Made by a program: the position numbers and the translations under genes | Assembly: GCA_003956705.1 (NCBI GenBank) | Contig: QZCP01000534.1 | Location: forward strand, 124,001 to 188,000 | Direction: 5' to 3' | Origin: Brevipalpus yothersi | Taxonomy: Eukaryota > Arthropoda > Arachnida > Trombidiformes > Tenuipalpidae | DNA length: 64,000 bases | In this document: one piece after another, positions 1-13,266 of the stretch | Layout: every line of letters starts with the position of its first letter | How positions within the stretch are numbered: the stretch's first letter is position 1 | The notes under the pieces: generated by a model | Databases searched by the model: none | What the model saw: only the letters and a program-made list of their open reading frames with translations | What the model was told of the DNA's origin: nothing

Positions 1-563
1 GTGAATTGCGTGAAGCCTAACAATTTCCCATGTTTGAGCTCAATTTGCATACATTATCATGCAGACGGCACTGAGAAAACATTTGAAATTTCGATTGTTC
101 AATCGGAGAGTAAATTTTCTTTTTCTTGTTATTATTATCATATGTCCTCTTTCTCTCTCTCCCACCCAAATCATTTTTGAAGGCAACAAAATAATCTGTT
201 AACCCAAGAAGAGAAAAAATCGACGTCATCCATTTTAATCTGATGTTGGCGGATAAAAAGTTTAAAAAGATAATATCCATCATGTTCAGAGGAAAAGAGA
301 GAGAGAAGACAAGAGTTTGAGCATAAAAAAAGGATCATCTGTATGATGAGCGATCTCTCTTCTTCTTTCTCATCTCTTCTTCTCCATCATTTGAGTTTGC
401 TTCCTCCTCTCTCTCTCTTTCTCTTTCTCTCTGTTCTCTCAAGATTGCTTCATCTTTCTTCGGGTTGATGCGACAAAAATAGCCTCTTCAAAGCTCTAGC
501 GACATGCATGACATGGCTAAGAGAAGGCTGCATCTTCGTTCGACTGGAACATGGCGACAGTTT

Positions 564-567
<4 letters not shown>

Positions 568-629
<62 letters not shown>
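568..629. repeat. (CT)n microsatellite
   Basis: About 31 uninterrupted CT units. Confidence 0.95.
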
Positions 630-634
<5 letters not shown>

Positions 635-2857
635 CAGATTTTTCATACTGATCAGATAAACATTACTACTCGCCCTGAAGTATGTAAAAATGTGCTATTC
701 ACTAAAAGTGCTGGTTGAGATAGTGGGAGAGATGGAGATTGATTTGAGAGACAGCAACCAGTAAGAACGTCTCCAATGTTCTGAAGAGTATTCCGTGAAT
801 TTTCGAGCACACTTTCGAGATTCATGTTTACTGTGCTCGGGATATGCGGGGGATTTTTTCCGGATATTCATTATGTGAAAGAGGACATTCATTATCATAG
901 ATGTTCCATTCTAAACGGAATCAAATGGTTTGGACTCAATCTCCACATCACAGATCCCAACAAGTGGGCGTCATTGATGATAGAATTTTATGCTGAAAAG
1001 GTATACAGAAACACGCCTTCCGATCAAATATGCTAGCCTATAGGTATGCATAATAAGTTGAGGGAATCGGTTGGCCGATGAGTAATAATGATATGTGGAC
1101 GCTCCTGAATGGTCAGCTGGGAGTTGATCAGATGATACTTGATAGCCACATAAATACTTATGGAAACTCATGGTTGGAAATTGATTATGAACCAGAGCAC
1201 AGGATGACTCTCTATTGAATGAGACTAGTTTTAGTATATTCAATGAAAATAAGTTTCAATTCGATTGTCATAAGAACCAAATAGATAATCGTTCCATGAA
1301 AACTGAATAAATTGCTCAAATGATGATAAAACTTCTCTCTTTTCCTCTTTCTCGCTGTTTTTCCATCGATTGTGTAACAAGATCTTCCAGGACATTGTTT
1401 ATCATAATCTATTCCTCTCTCTCCATTTCTCTGTGTTCATGCATGAGCTCGAAAAAAGATGAAGTTATTTCAAAATACCATGATATTTCGTCATGATGAC
1501 GCTTATCGGAAAGCATTTGAGCAAATTTTTTTTTGCTAATAGTAAGCATAATTTTTTTAGCTACTCGTACTGGTGGATGAATCTCTCTCTCTCTTTCTGT
1601 TGAAACTTGATGATCTGATGATCGTGCAATGTAAATATTGGGCTCGATTTTGTTCAGAATGTTCATAATGTTCAGAGATGGATGGAAAATTTTCCTATAC
1701 ATTTGAGTACAGGGGGAAGCGCACATCAATTAAGATGTGTAAGCAATTATTGTGACCATATACTCATGGATGGATACAAGATTTCTTCGAGGACATGGTA
1801 AGAAGAAACAGAATGTAAACAGCTTCAGATGTCTATGCGTGTGTAAGATGCTTGAGAGCTCAAGAAATCTCTCAATTGATGAAGAGTGGATGGAAGTGAT
1901 CCTTGAATGAATGAATGATATTCACAATTTAAGTGTGTCAATTTTTGACCTCTAAAAATTTTCTAGATTCATCTAGAAACACGGCTTAACATTGGATAGT
2001 CAGCATCAAAACACAGGACTGACAACACTTTTTTTCCGGAAGCTTTTCTGATACAAAATCTGTTGTTACTAAGTCAAACACTTACATTTACCTATCTTAC
2101 AAGTATTTAATCGATTATTCCATCACCTTATCATCTATTTCTTCCAAGTATACCAATTCAGATACGACACACAGACTAAATATAAGAGTAAGTCGCCTGA
2201 TTGAACCCTCTTCTTTCTGAAGTTGTTTGATTATTTCATATCAGTCTATGAAAATCAGTCTTTCTCATGATTAAAACTCTTTAATTATCACTTTAATGCA
2301 TAGTTTTAATGAATTATGAGTGTTTTTAGCTTATGTTGAGTATCGTAAAGAAATTTTCTAATATCTGATGCTTCCATAGTACAATTTTTTTTCAAAAACA
2401 GATTATTAAGATTTCAGTCCACTAAAATTCTTATCTATTATCTTTCCTGAGGAATTTTCCTCATACTCCAATCTTTGGTGATTATTGACGATAAAAGCCT
2501 ATCATATTGGCCCCTTGACGGGATGAAGTAGTAATAATGATGTCTCTTCGATCATTACTGGATGCTCACGTAACAAAATTCGATTCAAAGTTTGCAGAAC
2601 CCTAAGACAATGAGATTGTGTAATGACGATTGAGAGGAGAAGATTCAATCTACATCCAGAATTCCTCACAAGCTCTCCATTAGCCAAAAGTATACTGACT
2701 ATGTTCCTACGTTCCATAGACTTACATTCAAGAGTTATATGAATGGGCTCAGATTGGAGAAACACAATTTCACTCTCGTTACCCACACACAAAAGTTTAT
2801 GCCAATAAACTTTGCCAATGAATTGAGGCAAAATTAGGCAACCAAAGGCATGCTGAG

Positions 2858-2860
<3 letters not shown>

Positions 2861-2894
<34 letters not shown>
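2861..2894. repeat. (GA)n microsatellite
   Basis: About 17 uninterrupted GA units. Confidence 0.95.
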
Positions 2895-2897
<3 letters not shown>

Positions 2898-3137
2898 AGA
2901 TGCTCAAAATTCACGGTCAATCCCCAGGCTAACCTTTCTCTTTTTTCCAAAGGAAAATCCTAGATTACATGAAGTCATCATGTCTCATTTTACAATGTCA
3001 TACATGCACACTCACATACATACAGATACGCATGTAATTATCGAATATACTGTATACTATATGTGCGAAAGGTATGGAAATTCTTTTTTCTCTATCTCTA
3101 TTGAGTGATAAGATGATTCAAATGACAGTAATCTTAC

Positions 3138-3293
3138 CTGAAGATCTTCTTTGCACTTTCGTTCCTCTTCCAATGTCATACGTTTTTCGTGTTTCTTGTA
3201 ATACTTGCGCTTGGCAGCTTGTAGATTGAACCAGGTATACGAGAAAGCCTTGACATGAGGCAACAAAGCCTCAATAAATGGATGGAACTCATC
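3138..3293 (-). CDS. NfI: Nuclear factor I (NFI/CTF) transcription factor, second coding exon (partial gene)
   Basis: This 156-base exon encodes 52 residues that open with DEFHPFIEALLPHV and continue through YTWFNLQAAKRKYYKKHEKR to KEDLQ. That is the hallmark start of the NFI DNA-binding domain, which binds the palindrome TTGGC(N5)GCCAA as a dimer in the nucleus. The exon is flanked by a good acceptor (ctcaacag) and donor (CAG|gtaagat) on the minus strand and is in phase 0 at both ends, as in other NFI genes where exon 2 starts exactly at this Asp. The short first coding exon should lie at higher coordinates and the large exon 3 at lower coordinates; neither was identified with confidence. 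The basic segment AAKRKYYKKHEKR is intact. Only this piece of the gene is visible, so nothing can be said about the C-terminal activation region. Confidence 0.93.
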
Positions 3294-4775
3294 CTGTTGA
3301 GATACACAAACACAAGAGAATAATCGATAATTAATTGGAATGCATGAAATTTTCAAAAAAATTTTCATTCTTGCTTCACTGAGATCAAAGAGTTTGCCTA
3401 TCAAACCCACCATGTCACTGGTTCCATTGGTCAATAGTGGAAGATGGTGATGATGATTCATCAGCATCTCATTTGCTTAATTGAACAATTAACAAGCACA
3501 CAAATGAGTGAGGAAATAATTTTTGATATTATTGCACTAGATTGTTTATGAAATTGGAAGTATATTTCTAATTTCAATTTGGAACACCGGTCAACAAGCA
3601 ATCAACTATTGTTTTATGGATTCTTCCAGCAGAAAAAACTCTAGACAAACATCATCATTCACATGTCAATGTAGTTGAAGCCAACTGAATATATATTCTT
3701 CCAAGAAATAATGATGATGTGAGTTTCCAAAACTCAGCTAATAATACTGTTCCAATTCATGAGTGTTTGTGCGTGTGCGAAAATCAATGATGGGAACTAT
3801 GTTCTGAGTTTCAAAGTGAACAAAACGGTTTTCCAATCAGCTTTTACTGGCCAGTCAGGTTAATTAGATCGAAAAGATGAGAAAAAGTGCAGAATTTATC
3901 ATACAATTAGAGAAGAAAAAAAGGGTGACAGGGAAAACCCTTTCATCTCTTCATCATCTTGTTGAGACAAATCAAAGTCGAGATGCTGAAGTACATGATA
4001 TATTATTTGAGCAGTAGAAGAGGATACTCGAATAGAGATTCCACTTGAATTCGAGATTCGATTGATAAATGAATAATATCAACAGATAAACGTTGATTCG
4101 ATGATATTGTAGGGACGCTGGACATGAGTACTATTCTTTTGCATTTTAGGGAAGAGAGAGAGATAAAAAATCTCAATGAATATGAATCAGCTTGATTATA
4201 TCAGCCACTGTATATTTATACTGATGTATCGATGACATGGAATGATGACAAGTAATAAGAGGTGGATTAAAGTGATGAAAGATGGTTGAAGAGAGAACAA
4301 CAGTAAGTAAGTTTGAGAGAGAGAAGAGAGCAATATCAACACACCGATGGACTGACAAAATGTATTCTATCGCACTGCTCGATACTGTACTGATCACAAC
4401 ACTAGAACGTGAGATATACTATGCTGTGATGAGAAGGGAAAAAGTTTATTTCCAAACGTTGAGATCAATTCACCCGCGTAATTGAATAAATCAAGTTCGC
4501 AGTTCACTCTAGTAGTATATGTAGAGATGGGAGAGTGTGTGTGTATGTGTGTGTATGATGGAGAAGAGAGATGATATGAGATGAGAAAGCATGAGCAGAA
4601 TACATTCGTCAGCACATAGTAGTAGTAGTATTTTTTTCTAGTAAAATGATTATACAAAGCTAAGAGAGAGAGAGAGAAAGAGAGAGGAAGATCGGAAAAC
4701 GATGAACGAGCTTCAGCAAAAAGCACCATCGAAAAATGAGACAAGTGCGGCTTTTTGCTACTTTTCTCTCATCAG

Positions 4776-4850
<75 letters not shown>
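4776..4850. repeat. (CT)n microsatellite in a long pyrimidine-rich zone
   Basis: About 37 units, nearly pure. Pyrimidine-rich sequence continues to about 5100 on the plus strand. Confidence 0.95.
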
Positions 4851-4853
<3 letters not shown>

Positions 4854-7015
4854 TCAGCTCTCTTCCCTTCTCTCTATTTTCCCATCTTGTATCAAATCTA
4901 TCTTTCTCTCTTTCTGTCCCTCTCTCTTTCTTTCTCTCTACTCTCTTTCTCTTTCTCTTTCTCCTTCTCTTTGTCTTGATCGCCCCTTTCTCACTAGTCT
5001 TTTTCACTTGTTTTTTTATCCACATCTTTCTCCTCAACTCTTTCAAATATTTCCTCTTTTTTTGACTTCTCTTTCTCTCCTTCTTGCCTGCCTTTTTCCC
5101 ATCACCTCCATGAACTTTATCTCTTCTTCTCTTCCTCGAACATCTTTCATCTCTCCTGGAGTCAAAAAGCCCGTCTCAAGAAATGATATCCTAGCGAGAA
5201 TCGCTATTTTTGATGCAAAAGTCGAAGTTTGACACTGAAAGGATTCCTTTTCCATCATGAGTGATGATGATTATTGAATGCAAGCAAATGAGTATTGAGA
5301 GACACACACACGTATACTTCTTCTTCAACCCTTTCACTTCCTCCTCCCTCTCTTTCTCTCTTCCTCTTATTTTTTGCCGGCAGAATATTTTGCTCTTCAT
5401 TCACTCAGCTGCTGAAAATCATTCAGGCAAATGCAAATGATGCCTGTGATGCAAATAGACCGATGAACAGAGTAGAACAGAATGTGCAGATAACGAGCTG
5501 GTGAGAAGAGAGAAGTATTCATTCATCATGGCATAGAAAAAATATCGCATTTTGGATTTGAAAGGGCTCAAAAATAAAGTTCATTGAGAAAGAAAGAGAG
5601 GGAGAGAGAAGTGGAAAAACTTAGGTGACAATAGAATAGAATGTGAAAATACTGAAAATTTAGTGAATGGAACTCCTGGAGTGCGTATTGAATGGATGAA
5701 AAAAGAAAGATCACAACTTCAATAGCATTTGCTCCTCCTCCCACCCCTCAATCGACCACCTTTATGAAAGGCTTCCCTACTCTCCTCCTCCCCCTGGATG
5801 CTGACAAATCCAGAACAAATTACATTTGTCAGCCTTCCCTCGGCCCTCCTCCGGTGAATGTATTCCCTTTTTTTCGAAGATACTTTTTTTCAGCTATCAA
5901 TTCATTTGTCTTCCATCCTAATCAATATCCAATGTGATTTAATATGTGTATGCTCTGGTCATACGAGATTTTGTTATTATTATGATCTTTTCGCATGATA
6001 CTACAAGTTACGCTTCCATTTTGGTAGAGTAAAATTTACTTGAGAGAGTAGCATTTCTCACATTCACATTCCTGTCCTAAAGGGAAATTCTTCCAGTCAA
6101 TTGATGACATAAAGTGATTTCCATTGATCTGATTTAACAAAATAATCAAAATGAGCTGCTCAAAGAATGAGTATCCATCTAATTGTAGGGCTCACAACAG
6201 GGCTGAGGAGAAGATTCTGGAAGCTTAATGTCGGAATAAAATTCGCCCTCTATCGAAATGCGTATTCGAATCAACTGAAAATCTTTCTAATTCAAGTTCA
6301 TCAGAACGGGAAAATCGAATAGAGTTGGAGGAGTTAATAATTAGTCAGATGAGTAATATAAGAGTAAGAGTCATGAGAGAGATCAAGAATAATGATTAAG
6401 TATCTGCAGATTCAACTGGAAACAGAAAGATTCTCACTCAGAAACACTCTAATGATGTCATCATTGGAAGCTTGAGTAAAAGAGTCTCTCTCTCTCTCTC
6501 TCGCTCTTTCTTTCTTTCTTTCTTTCTTCCTCTTTCTGATGAATAAAAATTTCCCTTACGTTAAGCGTTGAGCTAATCTTCTTTTCCAAGTAATTAGGAG
6601 AGAGAATTTTGTTTTCCTCTTTCTGGAAGCTAACTTTATCATGGTACACAAAAAGTGAATAATAGACATTCAACAAAAATTAGCATCATTTCGGCAGCCA
6701 ATCAAGAGTTTTTCTGGAGAAATAAAAATCTTTCAGGAGGAGCTTAATATGTTGATCATTCAAGTTGAAAGGTGACTTGATGACACGGATGGGTCAAGGG
6801 CTTCCATTATCTCCGCCCTCTTTCTCCTTCTTCTCCAACCACTTGGCCAGGTAACTCCACCCTTTCTTCTTATCCATTGCCCTGCACCTCCCACCTTGTT
6901 GGGCCCACATATTTGCTTTTCGAAACAAGTGAAAGATAAATCAAGCCTTCAGGCAAGAAGCAGACTATTGTATGCAAACATACACACATAAGAATACTTC
7001 TAAGCTGTTGATCAG

Positions 7016-7017
<2 letters not shown>

Positions 7018-7057
<40 letters not shown>
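7018..7057. repeat. (GA)n microsatellite
   Basis: About 20 uninterrupted GA units. Confidence 0.95.
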
Positions 7058-7061
<4 letters not shown>

Positions 7062-8664
7062 ATTCAATCAAGATTGATTATGAGTATCTGACAATAGAGT
7101 ATATATCTTCTCTGTCGAGTGTACACAATCTTACCGGATGTGGGGCACATATTCGAAAGAATTTTTCCAACACCACATATAAAACACAGAGGCGTTGGAG
7201 AAATATGGAAGATACTCACTATCTGACTGATAAAACTTTGAATTTATTCGACAGGGAGATCATATCCTCCAACATATCATTTCAACCTTGTCTCTACTTT
7301 CGTAACTGATTGTGATTATCATTATCTTTCTTTCTCTCTTTATCATTTTATCATTCAAGATTCAAGTTCGAGGTTGTAAGGAGTTTTTCCATGCAAACAG
7401 AAGTGAATTTCTAACGATAAGATGGTGGAAGATAATTACTCAATGAGACTTGATCCTCTCTCTCTCGATCAGCCTCTTGATATTTGTTGTCAAACCAAAA
7501 CACATAAATACATGTATACGTTGAATGATAATTGAATTTTGAATGGCCAGTTTGGTAGGAAAGATAATTCATACCGGAAACACATCTCTTCCAATATAAT
7601 TCAGATGGAAGAATGCTATGGAATCCAAAATTTGTATGATTTACAGTGTACAATTGTTAGTTTTGTGAGGTTTTTTCCTCAACAAAAACCTCATGAAAGG
7701 GTTACAACTACTTGTGAGTACATTCGCTCGGGAATATCGTCAAGGAATAAACAAAATGGTTGAAAGCATTACTCCTCATCCCACATCCAAGATTATCTTG
7801 ATTGAGGCATCGTGAATCCTCATCATGAGTAATGAATATATATGCATCTAATATTGGGCAGAACTTTCCTTTTCCGATCGCTATCATGGTAAATGAAAGA
7901 AGATTCACAGAAATCAAAGGGAGGTGTATCTGACTGTACGTTTCGAGTGATAATCTTAATGGTTCATCCTTCATCTACATCGTCCTGGAAAGCTCAAGCT
8001 TATTTATAAACAGAAATCTTTCGACGGTTGAAGAAGAACGTAAAGTGAAAGTGAGTGTATATGTGTGTGTATGAGAGCAGGACGAGGATCCAGGAGAGAT
8101 CAGATCGTGATTCATGATGGAATGCGCAATCGTGATGGATGCTGATGGAAAGGCGATATTCAAGATTCTCCAAAAACACCGAAAGACAAGCTCAAAGACC
8201 AACAGATGGAATGATGTTCATGAGAGTGTATAAGAAAGCAATAGAGAGACAGAGAGTGAGGAATAGAGAGACTTACAAACTTCCAACAAAAAGTATGCCC
8301 AGAATTAATTCAGTATTCGGTGTATGGTATATGCTGAGTTGGAAAATTCCTTTCTCCAAATTTCACTGATGCATTGGAAATTTTTCACTACCAACTACAC
8401 ATAATATTGTATCAGGCGATTGTTGTATAATCTCATTCCTAAAAATATTCACACTCCGAATAAAACAATACCGATCCATATGATCAAAATTTTCTCAAGG
8501 AGATTTCATCATGGTGATGATGATATTCTTTTCCCAAATTTTGAGTAAAATTATTACCCCTCATCAATCACTCTGGACCGTATGTGCTCAACAATTTTAT
8601 CATGGACCACTGATAGGGTTAGGGATCACATCACTCACCAAGTGAATTGATTTAAGCCCTTCTT

Positions 8665-8668
<4 letters not shown>

Positions 8669-8716
<48 letters not shown>
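8669..8716. repeat. (CT)n microsatellite
   Basis: About 23 CT units. Confidence 0.95.
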
Positions 8717-8718
<2 letters not shown>

Positions 8719-10588
8719 GTTTTCCATGCACTTGCAGATTGACATTAAACCGTAATCATAACGATTTGTTTAGCTTATCTACTAGGCAAAGCTCTTCAAT
8801 TTCATCGGCGTAAAGTTTAGTCGAATGAATACACCAAGAAAGCTATTTTTTTCTCTTCTTTTCACCGAATCATGCAGACTGCTATTCATTGCACTCCTCT
8901 TCTTTTTTTCTCTCTCTCTCCTCCAAGTGATCAGCATCATCATGGCCTTTTCTCCGATGAACATACGATATTAGCCATGAGAAGAAACAAGATGGTTAGC
9001 GATTGAATGAAAATCAATCTACCCATACCGATTGTTAATCGAATTCACAGTCCGATTCTTCGTTCTAATAAAACTTGTTCAAAGAGAAGCCTTGCTCTTT
9101 ACTGGATGAATATGGAGCGAATGTAATCGTAATCATCATTAATTTTGATCAGAACGATGAATACATTTGATTCGATTCGGAGGAGAAAGAGTGTGTTTCT
9201 GTAGGTATGTTTATCGGCTCTATTCGCAATCATAATGAGTTTTGATATGTTTTGAGCTTTAATATTAAGTCACTGGATCATCATGATGATCATGCAAAGA
9301 AGATGAGAGGTATTCGAAATGATGATTACAATGAATATGCGAGAATTTTTTCTTTTCTTCCAATCATGACGCCAATCCAATCGAAATAATCTATTGCTAC
9401 TTCTACAACTGATACTTTAGAGTGTAAATATAATTGCTCTATCATCATCATGCAGAATATGGAATATGAAATCGCTAATTTTATAAAGCAGATTAGATAA
9501 CTAACCCAAGGGAATCAATTTTTCTATTTTCAGTATAAGGTCATTTGATCATCAAAGATTTTCTAGCTGCCACTTGAATCTTTCAAGATAACGGATCATT
9601 GACCATTTCTCATTGGAGGGAGAGAAAAAGAAGAAATAACTGTTTATAAAACAATTAAAATAATCTATGTATCTCTGATGATGAAAGACTTGTCAGTTAA
9701 CATTGATTACATAAAGAGAAGAGAAAAACGTTTAGAGAAACAGCTAAAACAACAAATTATATTGCTTAGTTCTTGCAGTGGACTATTGTTAATAGAGAAT
9801 TGCTATGAGCTAAAAATGTATTTACTTGCGAATTTTCGTTCAAAAAATATCATCTTGATTAATATGATACATGTGAGATAGAAGGGATAAGATTCCATCA
9901 GTTTTGGTGAACTTCACCGTTGATGATCAAATTGCTGATGACTGGCATTTCTCTGCGTGGAATTCAAATTATCATATTTCTTGAAGTTTTTCGGATAAAA
10001 TGAGTAAACACAATTCTCTTCGATTAATTTTTATCTTTTCCTTTTTTTGATGGAAAAAAGAGAAAAACACAGTAATCAACAAGTTTATTTGGGCAGATAT
10101 TCACCTTATTTGCTGCTCAGACGTCTATCAGACAATATCGTTCTGCAGTTGATCACATCACAGCCCAGCCGTAACGTCTACCTCATTGTGTAAGCTATTG
10201 GATGTAATTTGATTGCAATTGATGAGAAAATTGATATTTGGCAATTAATTTGATTGTCTTGAAAGATGAGTTTTCATCGGCCTATTGTTGGATGGAATAA
10301 ATGTGTGTATATGTGGCTGTTATCAAGTAAGGGTAAAGGTTAGCTTCTTCTATAGCCCCCCAAGAGATGCTCATATCATGTATGTATAAATATAATATAT
10401 AATGTCTATACTACGGCTAATTAAGATGTGAGTCCAATGAAGAGAGAGAGAGAAAAAATGAAAGGCACGTCAAGATGAAAAGTGCAACTGGAAAACTGTT
10501 GGGTGTATGTGAAGTGTCTCCATTTGTGTAATGAGAATGGGTGATGAGATGAGTGGAAATGAAATATGAGAGGAAATCAGAATCATCT

Positions 10589-10589
<1 letters not shown>

Positions 10590-10676
<87 letters not shown>
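10590..10676. repeat. (GA)n microsatellite
   Basis: About 43 units with a few AAAG interruptions near the 3' end; purine-rich DNA continues to about 11110, with a second tract at 10887-10914. Confidence 0.95.
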
Positions 10677-10884
10677 AAGAAGCAGAATAAAGATTCTCAG
10701 GAAGAGAATATTGCTTCACCAACAGCATCAAGAAAAAGAAAAAGAGAGACTAAAGTGAGAATAGTCACATGGGATTAAGCCGCGTGTTTGTGTGTTGATG
10801 GGCACAAAATGCCTCGCCGAAATATTTCGAGAAAAGATTGAATGTTACAAATGATGAGAAGAACCAAGAACTCGAGAAGTCAAC

Positions 10885-10923
<39 letters not shown>

Positions 10924-11311
10924 CTGTGATGACGATCGTGAAGGCGCAAAAATTCAGCGAAACGAAATAATACAAAGAGTTAAGTCAGTAGAAGAAGTCA
11001 GAGAGAGAAAGAGAAAAGGAGAGAAAGAAAGTGAAGAGAGAGAGAGAGACCAAGAAAGAGAGATGAGATGAGATGAGAGTAATAATAGATGAGAGAGAAG
11101 AAGAAGAAGAAGATGCAGTTGAAGGGAGAGAAACTCGTATACACGTTCTAGGAGGTAGCAACGAGCCTCTTTGATGATAAAAATAGAGTTTCAAAGTACC
11201 TTAGATAATCTCGAAAAACAAACCCAGACCATAGCACCCAGAGAACCAGTGGGTACTGGTTAAACATGGAGAAAGAGAAACCAAGTATGCAAAAAGCTTT
11301 GCAAATGAATT

Positions 11312-11337
11312 GCACACACACACACACACACACACAC
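11312..11337. repeat. (CA)n microsatellite
   Basis: About 13 CA units, the only substantial CA tract in the window. Confidence 0.95.
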
Positions 11338-11627
11338 GCAAGAGAATACCCTTCTATAGAACTTGTATCAGTTCTCATTAAGTATGACGATGTGATGATG
11401 ATGTTTGCCTAGTAGATGAGAAAGTGGATTCTTTCTTAAATAAAGTATTGCTGAAGAGAATAGATATGTAGCTCATCTGATATTGGTATCAATCATCTCG
11501 ATATCTTTCCTCATTTGATGAGAATTCCTTTTACCTAGCTTTTTTGCTCCGAACTCAAACACAGATCTCGGGTGAATCAAGAATGAGGTTGCAAAGTGGA
11601 AAGAGTAAAATAAACTCGAATACTTAC

Positions 11628-11756
11628 CAGTTTGATGAAAGATTTCGAATGAAGCTTTGCCTGATAATTCGGTGATACTGTGAACGGGTTGGCAAGATGA
11701 AATTGTTGAGGAGGAACGAAATGATGAGGAGAATAGTTCGAAATGTGATAGTAATG
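11628..11756 (-). CDS. Possible upstream exon of NFI (weak)
   Basis: A 43-codon open stretch rich in His, Tyr, Pro and Gln (for example YSPHHFVPPQQF) ends at a strong donor (ACTG|gtaagt) and is preceded by a pyrimidine-rich run and an AG. Both ends are phase 0, so it could splice directly to the NFI exon at 3138-3293. NFI genes often use alternative N-terminal exons before the invariant DEFHPF block. There is no homology I recognise and no ATG in frame, so it could equally be chance intronic sequence. Confidence 0.22.
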
Positions 11757-12949
11757 CTCCGTAGATGAGAAAAAGTTGAACAAATCAGTTGATTCAAGAA
11801 ATTAATCCATTGACAACAAGTAAGAGATTTAAGAAGAAGAAGTTCGAGGAACGAAACTATAATAACAAACAATCAACTCTATCAAATTTTCAGGACTATA
11901 TCGGAATAGTATTCATCGTAATATTCATAGTTTGACATGAGAAGAAGCATCGTATCGGCCAATGATTCAGGTCAACTTGATAAGCACACATTGATGTACG
12001 AAAATTTCTCAATCATAACGGTTTTTGGATGAAAAATATCGAGTCACTGACTCAAATGTGTGTAAAATACGAACACTATCGAACTCTTGAGAATTCATTC
12101 ATTGATGGAAAACATGATGATAAATATTGTTGATTGAAGGAAGGAAAAAAATTTCTCTCTCTACCCTTCTATGTACGTATGAGTGTGTGAGAGAGAGAGA
12201 TGGAAAAACGGCTTAGTTTAGCCACTTTTTTTACCCCACTGATTTTGATTTTGATGAGTGAATTAAAAGTAAGTTGAAAAAACCAGTAGATTAACTACGA
12301 ATTTGGTTGGAGAACATAAGCGCGTCAACTACTGAATCAACGTTGTTTCTGCTCAAAAATGCTTTCACATTAAAAATAAACGGTACTAGGAGGAGGAAGC
12401 TAAGGAGAGGAGGAGAAATTCTTGGGAGAGAGGCGGGTGAAAGCGAAAAAGAAAGAGAAGATGAGAAGAGATGAAGAAGAAGAAGAAGAAGAGGAAGAGA
12501 GAGAGAGAGAGAGAGAAAGAGAGATAAAAGCAAAAGTGAAAATGAAAGAAGAGATCAGAAGAGAACGACGTTCGCTTATCTGAATGTCTTGTGTATAAAA
12601 TATCCATATATTTATGGAAATAATTTGCTATAATTCGCCAGCGAAGAAGAGTGAGAGAAGAAAGAAAGCCATTTTCATCAAAAATTGTAATGAAAAAAAT
12701 GAAAACATTCGCATTATTGTTCTGTATGAAACAAATATTTGAGAGAATATTTCAAAATCAGAACGAAGATAAAAATTGTGTGAATTAATTTTTGAACATC
12801 TCAAATACTCTCTCAGATGATTCATGAAGAGCCATCTTTTGAATCACTATCATATCAACCATCAACAATCCAATTAACTATGAATTCAATTCATCATCAT
12901 TCCAATTCTCACCAATCAAACTTCAACACAATTGTCATTAACTCTATTC

Positions 12950-12978
12950 AAAAGCATTTTATTGAATAAAATGCTTTT
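12950..12978. repeat. Perfect 29-base palindrome with AATAAA on both strands
   Basis: The left arm AAAAGCATTTTATT and right arm AATAAAATGCTTTT pair exactly around one central G. Each strand carries AATAAA inside the arm, so the element could work as a back-to-back polyadenylation signal, or simply be an AT-rich hairpin. It lies about 290 bases before the VPS28 start codon, between VPS28 and the upstream non-coding region. Confidence 0.7.
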
Positions 12979-13266
12979 TTTATCACTATTTTTAATCGCT
13001 TTTTTTATTAGTTAAGAAGCTTCTTTTTTCAATTTTTGCGCTCAAAAGTGACCCTCACACTAGCGTCATCTGGTGAATAAAGTTGATGAACAAACATTCA
13101 AATTTTGAATGTAAACAAAAATGTTGATATTGTTCAGTTTGAATTGTTTTTATTTTGAATGTCTTTTTATTTTTAAATGCTATAATCTGAATGATAATCT
13201 TATTGGTTACACTAATTGATTGAATTTGATTTATTTTTTTCTTGTGTGTGTGTGCGGGATTCAATT

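Larger units (their letters stand above)
1..3137. other. Non-coding DNA, probably an NFI intron
   Basis: No exon could be recognised. The next NFI exon, which would carry the rest of the DNA-binding domain, is not here and must lie beyond the left edge, so this stretch is probably intron of that minus-strand gene. It holds two long dinucleotide tracts (listed separately) and AT-rich single-copy sequence. A 109-codon open frame on the minus strand at 2502-2831 has no ATG at its start and matches nothing I know. Confidence 0.6.
3294..13266. other. Ten kilobases without a recognised gene, between NFI exon 2 and VPS28
   Basis: The stretch must contain the NFI 5' end (minus strand) and the VPS28 promoter (plus strand). 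It is dominated by (CT)n and (GA)n tracts, purine-rich runs around 10.5-11.1 kb and 12.4-12.6 kb, and AT-rich sequence. Open frames in the tracts translate to Ser-Leu or Arg-Glu repeats and are artefacts. One possible NFI exon at 11628-11756 and a 29-base palindrome at 12950 are listed separately. Confidence 0.6.

Noticed and set aside
4660..5232. Several long open frames over the CT tract, on both strands
   Set aside because: They translate to Ser-Leu or Arg-Glu dipeptide runs created by the microsatellite and lack conserved flanks.
10566..11071. Open frames rich in Arg and Glu
   Set aside because: Products of (GA)n and purine-rich DNA, not protein-coding sequence.
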